Assembly (NCBI GenBank): GCA_030761205.1
Contig: JAULJL010000025.1
Location: forward strand, 8,561,501 to 8,625,500
Direction: 5' to 3'
From: Fremontodendron californicum
Lineage: Eukaryota > Streptophyta > Magnoliopsida > Malvales > Malvaceae
DNA: 64,000 nucleotides
Under the pieces are notes generated by a model. It worked only from the letters and a program-made list of their open reading frames with translations, ran no database searches and was not told where the DNA came from. The position numbers were made by a program, and so were the translations under genes. Positions 23,906 through 36,685 of this stretch are shown here, piece after piece (positions within the stretch are counted from its first letter, which is position 1; the number at the start of each line of letters is the position of its first letter).

Positions 23906-25735
23906 ATGTTATCAGACTTGAATTAATACTTTGTAATAAATTTGAAAGATAAAAAAGCAAGAGAAGTAAAGATAATTTAGAAAAATAATAACTCCTATTA
24001 TTATACGACACCTGATATAAAATTGAGAGTTATTTGATATGGTCAATTAGATCTGACAATTTCGAACATAACATAATTATACGCTACAAACATAAAATGG
24101 AAAAAATAATTAAAACACGTCACAACACGAAAAATAAAATGAACATGACACAAATACATGAACGTGTCAAAATCTACATAAAACGAATTATTAACGTGTC
24201 AAGATTTATATAAATATATAATAGCTTAAGTATGATTATAACAGAAAAAATAACACGAACACGACGACACGTAACACAAAATTGAGAGTTATTTGAATAG
24301 TGTCAATTAAACTTGACAATTTCAGACACAACGTGATTATACGACACGAACATAAAATGAAAAAAATTAAAAACGACACGAAAAATAGCATGAATATGAC
24401 ACAAATACACGAACGTGTTAAAATTTATATAAAACTAGTTATTAATATGTAAAAATTTATATAAACTTATAATACTTTAAACATACGATAAAATAACACA
24501 AACACTTTAAGAACATACATTTTTTCTCTAAATTGAATCATTATGACAAATTATGCAAAATATGGAATGAACTGAGACACGACACGAAATCACATTTTTT
24601 TAAATAAAAAAAATGAATCACAATGACAAACTAAGCAAAATATTTGGATGAATTGAAAACAACATGAATACAACATGAAAAAAATAATTAAAATACGACA
24701 CGAAACGAAAAATAACATGAATACAAAACAAATACACAAACGGCTCAAAATCTATATAAAACGAATTATTAACATGTAAAAATTTATATAAATTTATAAT
24801 ACTTTGAATACACGAAAAAATAGCACGAACACGACACAAAAAATAACATGAATACGACATGAATGTGTCAAAATCTACACTAAACAAATTATTAACTTAT
24901 AAAAATTATAAATTTGTAATACTTTGAACACACGAAAAATAATACGAACACAAATACTTTGAACACACGAAAAAATAACATGAATACGACACGAAAAATA
25001 ACATGAACATGACAAAAAAATATTTGAAACCGAAATGATCTAAAAACGAAAAGATTCGGATTCGAGAAGGTATGAACCTAAAAAGACCCAAACCTGATAT
25101 GATCCAAACCCGAAATAACTCAAGGTTTAAAATACCTCATTAGTGTTAACTAAAAGAGAAAACAAATACAAAAACTAATCTAAAATAACTTAATTAATCG
25201 GAAAATTATGTGGTAAAAGTCTAAATTAACCCTCAAAATATAGTTTATGACATGTATTATGTGATAAAAAGAATGTGATACCATGACAAAAAAGCTTTTT
25301 TCCCTCTCCCAATTTTTTTTTTTTCATTTTTTTGGTTCTCTTTTAACTAAAAAAGCATCTTTTAATGGATGATTAAAAGTCAAAATTAACCTTCTAATCA
25401 TGTTTTATACCACATCTTACTTGGCATAAATTTATACTTCCTAAATCTCTAATCAAAGCACCAGGTTAAATTTAGGGATATATTTTATAATAAATTAGAC
25501 TTAATATTCAAATATGTCTATTGCATGAACATAAGTTTATAATTTTTATTCTATAATAATAAATATAATTATACATTTTTAAAATGATAAAAAAAAATCT
25601 AATTAATTTAATTGAACATTAATTGTTCGTAATTTGACACAATTAATATACACGTTACATGATAATGTGAAAAATAAAGCACAAATAAAATTGATTATGT
25701 GATATAAATGGATGTCGATCAGCCTTCTTTTTTTT
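23906..25735. repeat. Degenerate tandem repeats, AT-rich
   Basis: From about 24050 to 25020 a unit of roughly 150-250 bp recurs. Its phrases are ACACGAAAAATAACA(T/C)GAA, AAACGAATTATTAACATGT and AAAATTTATATAAATTTATAATACTTTGAA. Similar phrases occur in the opposite orientation at 44930-45310. At 25025-25130 is a short CCCGAAATGA-type repeat. The remainder to 25735 is AT-rich without visible features. Confidence 0.5.
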
Positions 25736-26351
25736 GGCTAATATACTAAAAGAGCCCTTGAACTAGTACATTTTGTTTAAATAAACCCGTATGCTTCTAT
25801 TGTAGTTAAATAGGCCCTTATTCTTTAATTTTTACTCATGAAAACCCTTAATTTTAACTTTAAAAAAAAAACTCTTGTAAATTTTTGAACCAGTTGGCAT
25901 TTCATGTTGAGGTGGAGGTTGAAGTGGCACAAGGACTTGGACAAATATTGTTGACTTGGACAAAGACATCAAGAGAATTTTTTTTTTATCTTTTTTGTTT
26001 TATTTTGAAACGTGTCACAAATCTATTGGTTATAAAATATTTAATTTGAATCTGTAACTAAACAACCAAATGTATTTGATTAAAACTATTTTAACCTACT
26101 AAAATTTATAAAAAAAAATACAGAAATTGAAAAAGAAACTTCTCTAAATCGTGTGATTTTTTTTTTAATCTGGGTTTGCCGTAAATTAAGGATTTGGTTT
26201 TCTTGAAATTAATTTTTTCGAATTTTAAAAAGTTAAATAGAAATAAAAAACATAGAGTTATTTCTCTCTTTCTCTTCAATTGTCTTCAATTCAACAAATT
26301 GTAGTCAACAGCCATAGAAGGAATCGGGTGAGGAAAGAAGCTTTGGTATTG
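25736..26351 (+). repeat. Left TIR of the MULE
   Basis: It pairs with 33275-33890 over about 600 bp, estimated at 80-90% identity by eye. It runs from GGCTAATATACTAAAAGAG to the AGCTTTGGTA phrase, after which the two ends diverge. Confidence 0.85.
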
Positions 26352-26845
26352 CGCCTTTCTGTTCTCCCTTTCGCCCTTCGTTATATTTAGAAATTGCTAA
26401 GTTCTCAAGGCAGGAACAATGGATGGAAATTTTGCTGTCTATACCAAGACGCTCAAGCCAAGTTAAATATCCTATTTGCCATCTTTTATGCAAACCCCGC
26501 CCATCTTTATTAGCATTGCAACAAAATACTATCAAGACTTTGAGAGATGAGATGCCAATGCTAAGATTTTTAATGCAATTAACATTTTCGAGATTTAAAA
26601 TCTGAAGGGATTTGCAGGAATGGCTCACCCATTCTCTAAATTCCAAGCCAAGAACCGATACAGAAGTTGGTGACAATGCTTCAAGCGAGGCAAAAACTAA
26701 AGCAAATAATTTTGGTTTGCCCCCTTGCAACTTCAATTTCAACACCCTCAGTGACTGAATACCAGCAGGCAAGTAGAAGGCTTTACCAGCTTTTACAGGA
26801 ACCCCAATATCTAGCTCTTGGACCTTATTCTTTATAGCCTTTTAC
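26352..26845 (-). pseudogene. Captured F-box/LRR-type gene fragment
   Basis: The minus strand encodes a leucine-rich-repeat stretch: VQELDIGVPV upstream of the ATG, then YLPAGIQSLRVLKLKL, WVSHSCKSLQILNLENV, NLSIGISSLKVLIVFCC and WLERLGIDS. This spacing is typical of the LRR region of plant F-box/FBD proteins. The open frame (26305-26772) runs on into the TIR, so its last residues are TIR-derived. No F-box itself is present and the left part of the gene is absent. It lies between the TIR and the 3' end of the transposase gene, so I infer capture by the MULE. Confidence 0.65.
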
Positions 26846-27099
26846 AGGCAATTTCAACTTCAATTTTCATGACCAATTTTCGCAACAACAGAAAACTGAT
26901 AAAAGAATTCAATTATTTTTTGACCTTACATGATCCAATGTCTAACTATTTGATGCCAATGAGTGAGCATCTTGAAAATTTGAATTAAAAAAGTTTCGAG
27001 CATTTTAACTGAGTAACAGATGGATATATTCCATATTCAAAGAGATGACAGACAGTAGACAATGTTTATTGAAGGTGAATATGCTTCCTCGGAATCAAA

Positions 27100-28250
27100 T
27101 TTATTCAATTAAAAAACTACATATATATATATATATATTTCTAACAATTGTTTATTGAATGGGAATATGTTTCCTTGGAATCGAAATAATTCCTCGGAAT
27201 CGAAATATGTCCTGTCACCATTACATCCCTTTGCTCCTGGAGTTTCTTTGATGTCATTGCTTTTTTTTTTTCCTTTCCACATCAAGCCAGGAGCCTTATA
27301 AACTTGATTGAATGTGCTAGGATTAGTAACTCCAATTTTTCTCTTAGTTGAAAAAGTCCTCTGACTTGGTCTTCCAGGCAGCCACAAGCAATACCATTAA
27401 CATGCATTTACATCTCCAAATCTAACCCAAAATTGAAAATATATAAGCATTTATATATTGGCAATAACCTATAAGCACATATATAAAGTAAAATGTGAAT
27501 TCTCAACTTTATTCTTTCTTATAAAAACTGTAGAGCAACCATTTGGGAAGTTATTAAAGAAAAGATGAAGCAAGAGCTTGCCATTAAGGATGTTAAAAAA
27601 CAGGGAAGCCTTGTTTAATCATATTCCAGTTGTCAACAACCATAACCAAACTAAAGATGCATGAACTTACAAGGAATCCCAAGGTAAAAATAAGGGGGGA
27701 AAAAAACTGTCATTATATGACATAAATGACTTGTATTGTTTCTTGTTTTGTTTGGATACTCCTACATGGACTAGATCAGTATCCATAAAGAGACTTTGGG
27801 CTCATGATATCACCGTTTTAAGTCAAGTAAGATAAGGAAAAACTATACAAACAAAAGGTATAAAGAACAAATAAAAACAAACATGAACACCTTGTTGCAT
27901 GGTATTGAAATCACAGAATAAACCCAAAGACAACCTTGTTTTTCCAACAAAAATATCATATTATGATGAAAAAACTACTAAAAAAAGAGTGGAATAAATA
28001 AATTCATATTTAAGAGTACTTACATCCCATACTTGTTCACCAGTGCTTGGATTGGTATAAATACCAATCCCTTCGAACCTTTTTCTCATTTCTCCAGTCC
28101 TTGTATTTTCTCTAGCCTTTGTATTATTAGGGACAATATCCTCCGTTGGGACATCACTAGTTTTCTGCATGAAATACATGAATAAAACATAATTATTGAA
28201 CTTCTTCATTTCTTTAAATAGTTTATGATTAAGTTCATATACTGCATATT
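27100..28250 (-). pseudogene. MULE transposase C-terminal exons (probable)
   Basis: Minus-strand segment about 28025-28150 encodes RKRFEGIGIYTNPSTGEQVWD followed by a good donor (GTAAGT). The segment at 27240-27380 encodes LPGRPSQRTFSTKRKIGVTNP. Both resemble the C-terminal tail that follows the SWIM domain in MuDR-like transposases, so I read them as the last exons of the gene upstream at 28634-31388. The acceptor for the second exon was not pinned down. Confidence 0.5.
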
Positions 28251-28633
28251 TTTGCTACTTGAATGTGCTTTCTTTAGGTCAATTTTGTGTGTGTGATATA
28301 ATGTAGGTGCAGATTCATGTTGGCAGAAGGTATTAAAAAACTACACCTTTGATTGCTTATGCTTTGAAACTGTCTTGCAACTTTGTTGTGATCATCCTTG
28401 TGTGGCAGAAGATCCATGTTCAACGCTGCCAAATTGTCCTCTCATTTGCTGTATTCAATCCAAAGAACCAAAACACATAAGAAATTAAAGGTGCATTAAT
28501 TACTCATATATCAAAGTAGATAAATTTGAGAGTTTATTATTACCTTTGGTGTAAGGTTGTTCTTTGTTGTTCTATGTGGAAATCCTTGTCTATTATATCC
28601 ATGAAAACCACAAATACCGCATGTCATCTTTAG

Positions 28634-31388
28634 TCATTTTCTACCCCATTTTCCATTCTTTTTCACTTTCTTAGGCTCATCTTTATCTTTCCTCCTTTTC
28701 TTTTGTGGCCTGCCAGGCATCTTCCTAAAATGTGGAGGTAGTACTGGGTCAGTATCTTTTGGCCAAAACTTTTTTCCCCTGACTGGTTGCAATGAATTAT
28801 TGTAAGCATTAAGATACTTTATTTTTCTGTACCAATTCGCCACATAATCCTCAGGTCTTTTATTGTCATGATACAATGCACAAATTGCATGAGGGCATGG
28901 AATACCATTAATTCCTATGCCCTACATGTGCATTTCAGCTCATTAAGATTAACCGTGTGGTGATCATCTCCATGCTCTATCTCAAATCCGCCATCACCAT
29001 TCCAAGCCATCCTACAATTTATTGACTTTACCATATTCTTCTCTAACTTGGTCAATGCATTAGGTGATATGTTGGTTTTCCACTTGTTTGCAAATTCTCT
29101 TTCTTCATGCATCATTTCCATCACCTTAACCCTTATTTCCTCCAACATGCTAATGATTAACTTAAATCTGGCATCCAAGATCCAACCATTGAATGCCTCT
29201 GCTATGTTGTTGTCCACAGTATCGCACTTTGATTTAGGATCAAAATAAGCCTTGCACCAAAACTGGGGAGGTATCTCCAAAGCATTATTTCTAGATCCAA
29301 GTGCCATGGCTTCCAATTTTTCCAACTGATCATCAAAATCTTCAACATATGTAGCCTTGACACAATTCCAAAACTGGTTTTTCAGTTGATCACCCTTCCA
29401 CTTTTTTTGCCATTTGGTATAAATGTGCCTGGCACACATCCTATGGTCCACAACTGGCATAATCTCTTTAATAATTGGTAACAGACCCTAACAAAAAAAT
29501 AATAAATGGAATAAAATACAATTATATATAAAAATAGCAAATAAACCTTAATATATATTTAACACGTATACCTTTTGTATGTCTGAGACTAGTGTCAATG
29601 CTTCACCATTTTGATGCCTAACATCTTCCATCAAGTTGCTGAGGAACCACCTCCATGAAGACTTGCATTCAACCTCAACCACTGCCCAAGCAATTGGAAA
29701 CATTTGATTGTTTCCATCTCTTCCAACAGCCACCAACATCTCTCCCTTGCAAACATCTTTAAGGAAGCAGCCATCTACTCCTTTAACAGGCCTACACCAT
29801 TCAATCCATCCTTTCTTACAACGAGAAAAACATACATAAAACCTGAAGAAATCTGCCTTCCTTTCATCATTCTCTCTATCCACTTGAATCTTAATTGTAG
29901 TACCTGGATTACTATGCATCAACTCTGCTGCATATCCCCACAGACTAGCATATTCCTCTATGTAACTCCCTTCACTCTCATTGGTTACAATCCTTTTAGC
30001 CCTCCAACACATGCTCATTGTGGCATAAACTCTCAACTCTTCTCTGCATAACTCCTTTAATTCTCTAATCTTCAATCCTGGTTAAGATAGAATTTTGTTT
30101 TTGAAATGTTTGGCAATGTAATCTGCAGACAACAGAGAATTCTTGTTGCTCCTAAAACACTTATGTTCATGATGATATATCTTAATACAGAAGCTGTGAT
30201 CTCTAGAGTCATAGCTTGCAAACAGCCTCCATGGACAATCCTCCATGCAACCTATCCTAACCCTTTTTGGTTCATTTTTCATAAACCGTAGTTGCACACT
30301 CTTTGCAAATGCATATTGCTTAACTGCCTCTTTGAATTGTTTATTATTCTCAAATCTCATACCTAGTTCCCATATTGGCAGGATACACTTAGGATCATAC
30401 TTAGGTCCAATACTCCTCTTCCTAGTAGAAAACTCATAATCAGATTGCACATCACTATCATAATCTCCAAGATCATCAGAGTCCATGTACTCACTCTCAT
30501 AACCCTTACTAAAACCTTCAATTTCCACATTACAACAGTCATCATCATTAGCATATCCATGTTGACATTCAATCACACTCAAATAACCTTCAATCCTATC
30601 TGTTTCAATATCATCATTTACAGCATCATCTGCAACTGGAATATGTAAGTCCTCCAAATCATCTCATATATTACTTTTTTTTTGTACTGCGTTTTTTTTT
30701 TTTTTTATTTCTCGGATCTCCTCATCTTCATTTTCACTCAAACACTCAACATCAACTAATAAAGCATCCCCTGAATCCATATTACTCATTGTCCCACCAT
30801 TATCATATTCAGTATCAACCTCATATATTGTCTCACCAATATCATCAATAAAGGTGGATCTACCAGGCCTATCATGATTTACACTACCTTTATGCCTCAC
30901 AAATTCAACTTCAACCCTATTATCATCAATATCAGCCTTGTCAGACTCATTTTTCCCACCATCTACATCAACCTTATCACATTCATTTTGGTCACCATCT
31001 ACATTCTTATCACTTTCTAGGTTTTCACATTTAAGGAGTGAAGGATTACCATCCAACAACTCAGGAACATCAATAACACGGTCTAAATATAAATCTACAG
31101 TGCCCCATTTACCAAAATACTTATCAAGTCAAATACACTGTAATCATTATTTACCAACATGAAACTATGGGTAAAGTCAATGGTAGGTATGCTAAGATAA
31201 ATAAATGGCACATCCACATATCCTAATTCTCTAACAAAGTTTTCTATATTAAAAATAGATAGCCTATCAGGATCTACTTGAAAACTATCACTCGTGCTAT
31301 TCACATACATAGTCTTCGGCTCATATAGAAATTGACCATCGTGGAATATTTTTACCACATATTTGACCTCAGGTTCATCATCATCCAT
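28634..31388 (-). pseudogene. MuDR-type MULE transposase, disrupted
   Basis: Order on the minus strand: a PB1-like N-terminal domain (31095-31388), an acidic linker (30664-31059), a MuDR N-terminal DNA-binding domain with Cys/His residues (30082-30657), the MULE catalytic domain (29572-30081, with KGVDGCFLKD and WRWFLSNL), an 84-bp GT-AG intron (29488-29571), the C-terminal catalytic part (28915-29487) and a SWIM zinc finger with a basic tail (28634-28914). The enzyme would excise and reinsert the element by binding its TIRs. The breaks are a frameshift after VNGA (about 31100), a frame change in a poly(A) tract (about 30660-30700), an in-frame TAA (about 30080), and a stop plus one-base shift between the CTC and CPH halves of the SWIM finger (about 28915). 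Confidence 0.85.
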
Positions 31389-33274
31389 GCTGCATAAAAT
31401 AAAATTGTATTTTCATTACTAAAGCTTTCGGTGAAACATAATTTTCGTTTAATTCAAGGCCACAGAAAAATCTTTATTACTAATTCAAAGAAGAAAATCA
31501 TAAATGATCAATATTGTGCTTCATAAGAGGAAAAGACGAAATAAAGAAAAGGGATGGAAGAAATAAGTAACTTTATTTCTGATATGTTTCTTTCAGCAGA
31601 ATCTGAGGAGTGTTCAGGGGCACATGAAACCAATGAGTAGTAGTTTTTTCTATTCCTTACAATCTTGAAAATTAAATTTTTTTATTCTAATAGAACTAAT
31701 AAGTTAAATTTATGAGAAAATTTTGCTCCCTTTAATAACCGAAAAGAAGAAAAAGAAACAAAAATTATACTTTCTGATCTGTTGCCAGCCAAAATGAGTT
31801 ATGTTACTTATTATGTTCCAAACTTGCAGTATTTATAACAGATCAAGAAAAGGATAAGATATCCTTGTTTGAAACTTGAAATAAGTGAAAGTGCAATAAG
31901 GGTCTCAGGTCAGGTGGCGTGAATATGTGATAAGAGAAGCTTGGCTATGTTTGAACGTCTTTTCTCACTACTGGGAAGGTAGGGGTTTGGGGGGGAATAT
32001 AAAGAGGAGCATTTTGGAAATATATGGAAACATTGTGTTAATAAAGAAGGCAATGAAGCAGGTATATGAAGTTTTATTTTCACTTAAATATGTAGAGAGA
32101 GAGAGAGAGACAGAAAGGCCTTAATGAATCAACCTAAAGCATAATAATCTCCAATGACAAACAATTTGTGAGTCCAGGTTTTGTTGTTAAAAAAGATATA
32201 TCAGACAAGACAAGTATAGTTTAAAACAAAAACAGAACTAACAAGGCCATAGTTTCTTCATTCTTGCATTTTACTGAAAAGGGCTATGCGGAAACAATAA
32301 CAAGGCCATGAAAAAGGTTGCAAAATTGTTTAAATCAGCATAGTAGCACAAATGGAATATTGGTTATTGCAATGGCAGAATTCCAGTATTGGTTATTGAA
32401 ATGAAATAACAAGGCCATTTCAATATTCCAGTCTCAACCAAATGGCATAATAGAAAGACAAGTTATTGCAAACAAAAATCAATAATTGAGAATTAATGCT
32501 TTTGGAAAAATAAAAAAACTATTATTAGCTTTTAGTGGGTTCATTTTATATTGTCAAGCACGGCATTTTCCTCCTAATTTGAGTCAATGTCAACCTGTAT
32601 GTATTTTTTTAATAATAAAAAAAACTTGTGAAACACCATAGTTAGTTTAAAAGTTGCATTTTGATTTCAATATTTAACACGGTTATATATTGGTACTATT
32701 AAAAGATTTTGCTCTCAAATGATACCAATCAATTTTAAGAACTCGTCCATCTCTGAATGCTATGAATTAACTATTCTACCTTTGACAAAGATTTTGCATA
32801 ATCACTTACTTATCCAAAAAAAAAAAAAGATTTTGCATAATCTCACAAATCAATGTTCAATTAAAAAATCAAAACAAAGAAGTAAAAAAAAAAAAACACA
32901 TACCTTAATCTGGAAAGCCAATTTCAAAAACTCCTTTCTTTCTTTTTGAGTCAACATTTTCTCTTTTTGTAAACAGTCTTGCCTTTCTTCCTTTTTGGAT
33001 ATTCAACCTTTCACAAGCCAACACTCACAAAATCAAGTCATAATTAAAACAAAGAAATTGATGCACTGCCAACAGTAATGAAAAAGAAAAAGAGTTTCAA
33101 CTTTGAAAATTTCATAGCAAATAAAACAAGAAAATTTCAACTTGACCCCTGCAAACCCAAGTCCAACAAGCCCCCCTAACACAAAATTTCCTTCCTAGAC
33201 TTCACTGCATCCCACACAATTCAAGTTTGTATCATATCATGTGCAACCTCCCCACAACTCACCCGATTCTTTCC
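31389..33274 (-). other. MULE region between the transposase and the right TIR
   Basis: This is the presumed promoter and 5' UTR of the transposase. It includes a (GA)n microsatellite at 32092-32117 and A-rich tracts at 32818 and 32887. No other coding sequence is supported. Confidence 0.45.
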
Positions 33275-33890
33275 TCACACAGTACCAAAGCTTTTTTCCT
33301 CATCCGATTCCTTCCTTGGCTTTTGACTGCAATTCGTTGAATTGAAGACAATTGAAGAGAAAGAGAGAAACAACTTTTTGTTTTTGATTTCTATTTAACT
33401 TTTTAAAATCTGAAAAAATTGATTTCAAGAAAATCAAACCCTTAATTTTGGGCAAACCCAGATTAAAAAAAAAATTCACATGATTTAGAGAAATTTCTTT
33501 TCAATTTCTGTATTTTTCTTTTTAAATTTTAGTAGGTTAAAATCGTTTTAATCACATACACTTGGTTATTTAGTTATAGATTTAAATTAAATATTTTATA
33601 ACCAATAGATTTGTAACATATTTTAAAGTAAAACAAAAAAGATAAAAAAAAAAATTCCTGATGTCTTTGTCCAGGTCAGCAATATTTATCCAAATCATTA
33701 TGCCACTTCATCCTCCACCTCAGCATGAAATGCCAATTGGTTCAAAAAATAACAAGAGTTTTTTTTGTTAAAATTAAGGGCTTTCATGGATAGAAATTAA
33801 AGAATGAAGGCTTATTTAAATACAATAAAAGCATAAAGATTTATTTAAATAAAATGTACTAATTTAGGGATTTTTTTTAGCATATTAGCC
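33275..33890 (-). repeat. Right TIR of the MULE
   Basis: Inverted partner of 25736-26351. The shared core includes AATTGAAGACAATTGAAGAG, the CTCAGCATGAAATGCCAATTGG phrase (CCAACTGG variant on the left) and the outer AGCATATTAGCC end. Confidence 0.85.
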
Positions 33891-34564
33891 TTTTTTTTTT
33901 TTTCAAAACTCAACATTTTACATTCATTATATATAAAAAAAAAAACCAATTTTTTTTTTTCACTTCATTTTTCCTTTCTCTTTCTCCCTCTAAAGTCTGA
34001 ATAAGACCCTCTCTCAAATTTCGCACTTGCAGTCCTTGTTTATTGTCGCCGACCACTCCACCGACGTTAGAGTTCTTCAAAAAACTACTCGAAAGTTCCT
34101 TTCTTTCTCTTCTATAGTTCTATCTACTTAGGTTTTTCAAAGATTAACCCAAAACTCTTAAATCTGTCTAAAGCCGTTGGCATCTAAAATACGCTTCTAT
34201 TGCTCCAAACAGACCCAACTCCTAATATATTTTTTCCTTTCGCTTGATCTTCCTTTTCATCGATTTTGAAGGCCAAAATCCCCTAAAACTTCCAAAATTT
34301 GGAAACTAAAATTCGTGATCTCCCACATCAATTGGTTCATCAAAAAAGATAGATCGAAACCGAAACCAACGATCTAACATCATCCATTTATAGGGCTCAA
34401 GGATCAGAACCCCAATTTTAGAAAGTAACAAAGAGGCACACCTAATAACCCTCAGCCCCTCCCGGAACCACTTCTTCTAGACACCTTTTCCACCTCCAAC
34501 TTCTCCTAAACATCCTTCCATTTTCCTCTGCAGAATCAAAGTCGATGGTTAAATTGCAAAAAAA
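33891..34564. other. Spacer, no recognised gene
   Basis: Pyrimidine-rich sequence of mixed composition. I see no ORF, TIR or RNA gene that can be supported. Confidence 0.4.
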
Positions 34565-34725
34565 GGGGTTCACTACATTTTGGTAGGAACAATAAGAACA
34601 AGATTATTTATAATCCTTAGATCAATTAGGAAGTTTGATAACCATTGATTTATCTATGTTCGCAATATTAAAGCAACCTAGTACTTATCTACCGGTTTGA
34701 ATAAAAAAAGCCACTTTGTACATTT

Positions 34726-35451
34726 GGAACAAAAATTGGAAGACATATCAGCTACAAGAACCCCATTTGGATTGCTGGACAGTGGATAGTCCTTGAACTC
34801 AATCCCATAAATAATCTCATGCGCATATATGTAAATAATTGGCATTTGGGCTTTGTTCTAAACCATCAAAGGGGGGGATTCTGACGTATTTCTCTTATTT
34901 TCCATTCCAAATGACTTTCGGCTTGCAATATTTCTGAGCTTCCTTGAAAGCCTTGTCTCCCCATGACCAGTAACCAGATAATCAATGGTGTCATCTGGCC
35001 GACAGAGATTCAAAGGGACAACAGCAAACTGGATGGTGGCCCCATCTTGGAGGAATAAAACGGCGTAGTCTTCAGGGATGTTGAGAAGTGCACGAAGATC
35101 ATGATCGGCTTTTTCGATAATAGAACGAAAATCTTTGCCGTGGTGGCTCATTTCCATAACGCTCATGCCCGATCTGTGCCAGTTGTAAAGCTCGGATTAG
35201 GGCCTTGACAAAGACGTTCTCAGATAAGGTGGCGGGTCCAGCGGTGAAGTTAAAGACCCGATCTTGAGGTTGGAATTGGAGGGAGGGCGATCTTGGATGG
35301 GGGTAGTTGCTGAAAAAGAGATGGAGAAGGGTTTGGCAGAGCTTTGATAGGTGAGAATGAAGGTGGTGGAGTTGTGTTTGAGAAAGGCATGATTTTGAGG
35401 GTTCTTTTGGAGGAGAAGGAAATTAGGGGTGTTTAGGGTTGTTGCTGTCAT
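34726..35451 (-). pseudogene. Phosphoserine aminotransferase fragment (plastid type)
   Basis: The minus strand, from an ATG at 35451, encodes a Ser/Thr-rich transit-peptide-like leader (MTATTLNTPNFLLLQ). The enzyme N-terminus follows, split over three frames: VFNFTAGPATLSENV, SELYNWHRSGMSVMEMSHHGKDF, then AVLFLQDGATIQFAVVPLNL. After YLVTG the frame shifts again (SWGDKAFKEAQKYCKP) and continues through DGLEQSPNANYLHICAHE to LVADMSSNFCS, with an in-frame TAA after NGK. Phosphoserine aminotransferase catalyses the second step of serine synthesis in plastids. The pyridoxal-phosphate lysine and the whole C-terminal half are absent. It is a truncated pseudogene, probably captured by the surrounding inverted-repeat element. 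Confidence 0.85.
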
Positions 35452-35479
35452 GTCTGTAGATTTCAGAATGGAAGCAAAA

Positions 35480-36090
35480 TGTTTTTTTGGATTAATATGA
35501 AAAACATGCACTGTAATAAGAATTATTGTTAAATGGTATAATGAATAAAATTTATTTGAAAAAGAGAAATGATATAATTAATAAAAGTTATTTGAAAAAA
35601 AAAATAAATAATTAAAAATTATTATAAAGGACATTGTAAACAAAATTACCCTTAATGAAAAAATTTATTTTTTTTTTTCTTTCATTAAGAAAATATTATT
35701 TTTTTAAAATTTTAATTGAAAATAAATTTAAAAAATAAAATATTTAAATATATATTTTTTTAAATTTAAAAAAAATAAAGAAAAATTAATTTAGGCATAT
35801 TATTTTTATTTTTTAAAATTTTTTAATTAAAAAAGTAAATAAAAAATTTAAAAATTTATTTTTTAAAATTAAAAAAGTTTTATTTTCAGAATATTTATTT
35901 TTTAATTAAAAAATAAAAGAAAAAGGGAGGAAATTTTTTTTTATCAAAAATAATTTTGTATTTACAATATCCTTTGTTATAAATTTTTAATTATTCATTT
36001 CTTTTTTTCAAATAATTTTTATTCATTATACCATTAACAATAATTCTTATTGAAATGCATGTTTTTCATATTAACCCATGTTTTTTTTGG
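35480..36090. mobile_element. Foldback MITE nested in the gene-fragment element
   Basis: The two ends are inverted repeats of about 160 bp. Both read inward as GG(A/G)TTAATATGAAAAACATGCA, then AATAAGAATTATTGTTAA and GGTATAATGAATAAAA. The middle is almost pure A/T. No coding capacity. Confidence 0.75.
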
Positions 36091-36258
36091 GGAGGAGTTG
36101 ATTTTTTTATTCAAACCGGGAGATCAAATATTTGATTGCTTCAATGGTACCCACATGGATAAATTAATGGTATCCAAATATTTTAATTGATCTAATGGTT
36201 AGAAATGATTTTATTCTCACCGTTTTCACCTTAAATATTTTTATTGTAGTTGACACCC

Positions 36259-36685
36259 TATTTATATGGTTATTTGTAAATGACAATAATAATTTTGGTT
36301 TCTTGAATGTTTAGGTGCATTACATTTATTGTTACTGCTTGTGTTTCCAAATATTAGCGTTTGAATCTTTCTCCAAAGTTTATTTCTTGTTTGATTAGTA
36401 TAGAGTGGTTGACTTTCTGGATTACACTTATGCTGGTCTAAATTCAGGCTACTGCCTTATTCTTCTTTCCTTTGCAAAGAATGAAATGAAAAATGATAGT
36501 GGGGATCCATTTGCAATGTAAATAAATGATTTTTTTTTACATGTGTTTTTTGAGTTTTGGGACTCCGAAATCGGTGAAAAAGAAGATCAAAGTAAGGGAA
36601 GAAACATATTAGGAGCTGGGTTTGTTTGAAGTGGCGGAAGGAATATATTTTAGATGTTAGAACAATCAATAAGCAATCAAGGGCA
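36259..36685. other. Spacer, no recognised gene
   Basis: Mixed AT-rich sequence. Short ORFs are not supported by any recognisable motif. Confidence 0.4.

Larger units (their letters stand above)
25736..33890 (-). mobile_element. Mutator-like element (MULE) with about 600-bp TIRs
   Basis: The two ends are long inverted repeats: 25736-26351 on the left and 33275-33890 on the right, both starting GGCTAATAT(A/G)CTAAAA when read inward. The flanks are CTTTTTTTT on the left and TTTTTTTTT on the right, compatible with a 9-bp target duplication that is uninformative because it lies in a T tract. Inside is a MuDR-type transposase gene on the minus strand, so the element was originally autonomous. An F-box/LRR gene fragment lies just inside the left TIR. 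The transposase is broken, so present mobility would need help from another copy. Confidence 0.88.
34565..36258. mobile_element. Inverted-repeat element carrying a gene fragment
   Basis: 34565-34718 and 36096-36258 are inverted repeats of about 155 bp. Shared phrases on the left strand are TTAGATCAATTA, ACCATT(G/A)ATTTATC(T/C)ATG and CCGGTTTGAATAAAAAAA; the outer ends are GGGGTTCACTACA and GGGTGTCAACTACA. Between them lie a phosphoserine aminotransferase fragment (34726-35451) and a foldback MITE (about 35480-36090). No transposase and no clear target duplication were seen, so the boundaries are approximate. Confidence 0.55.
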
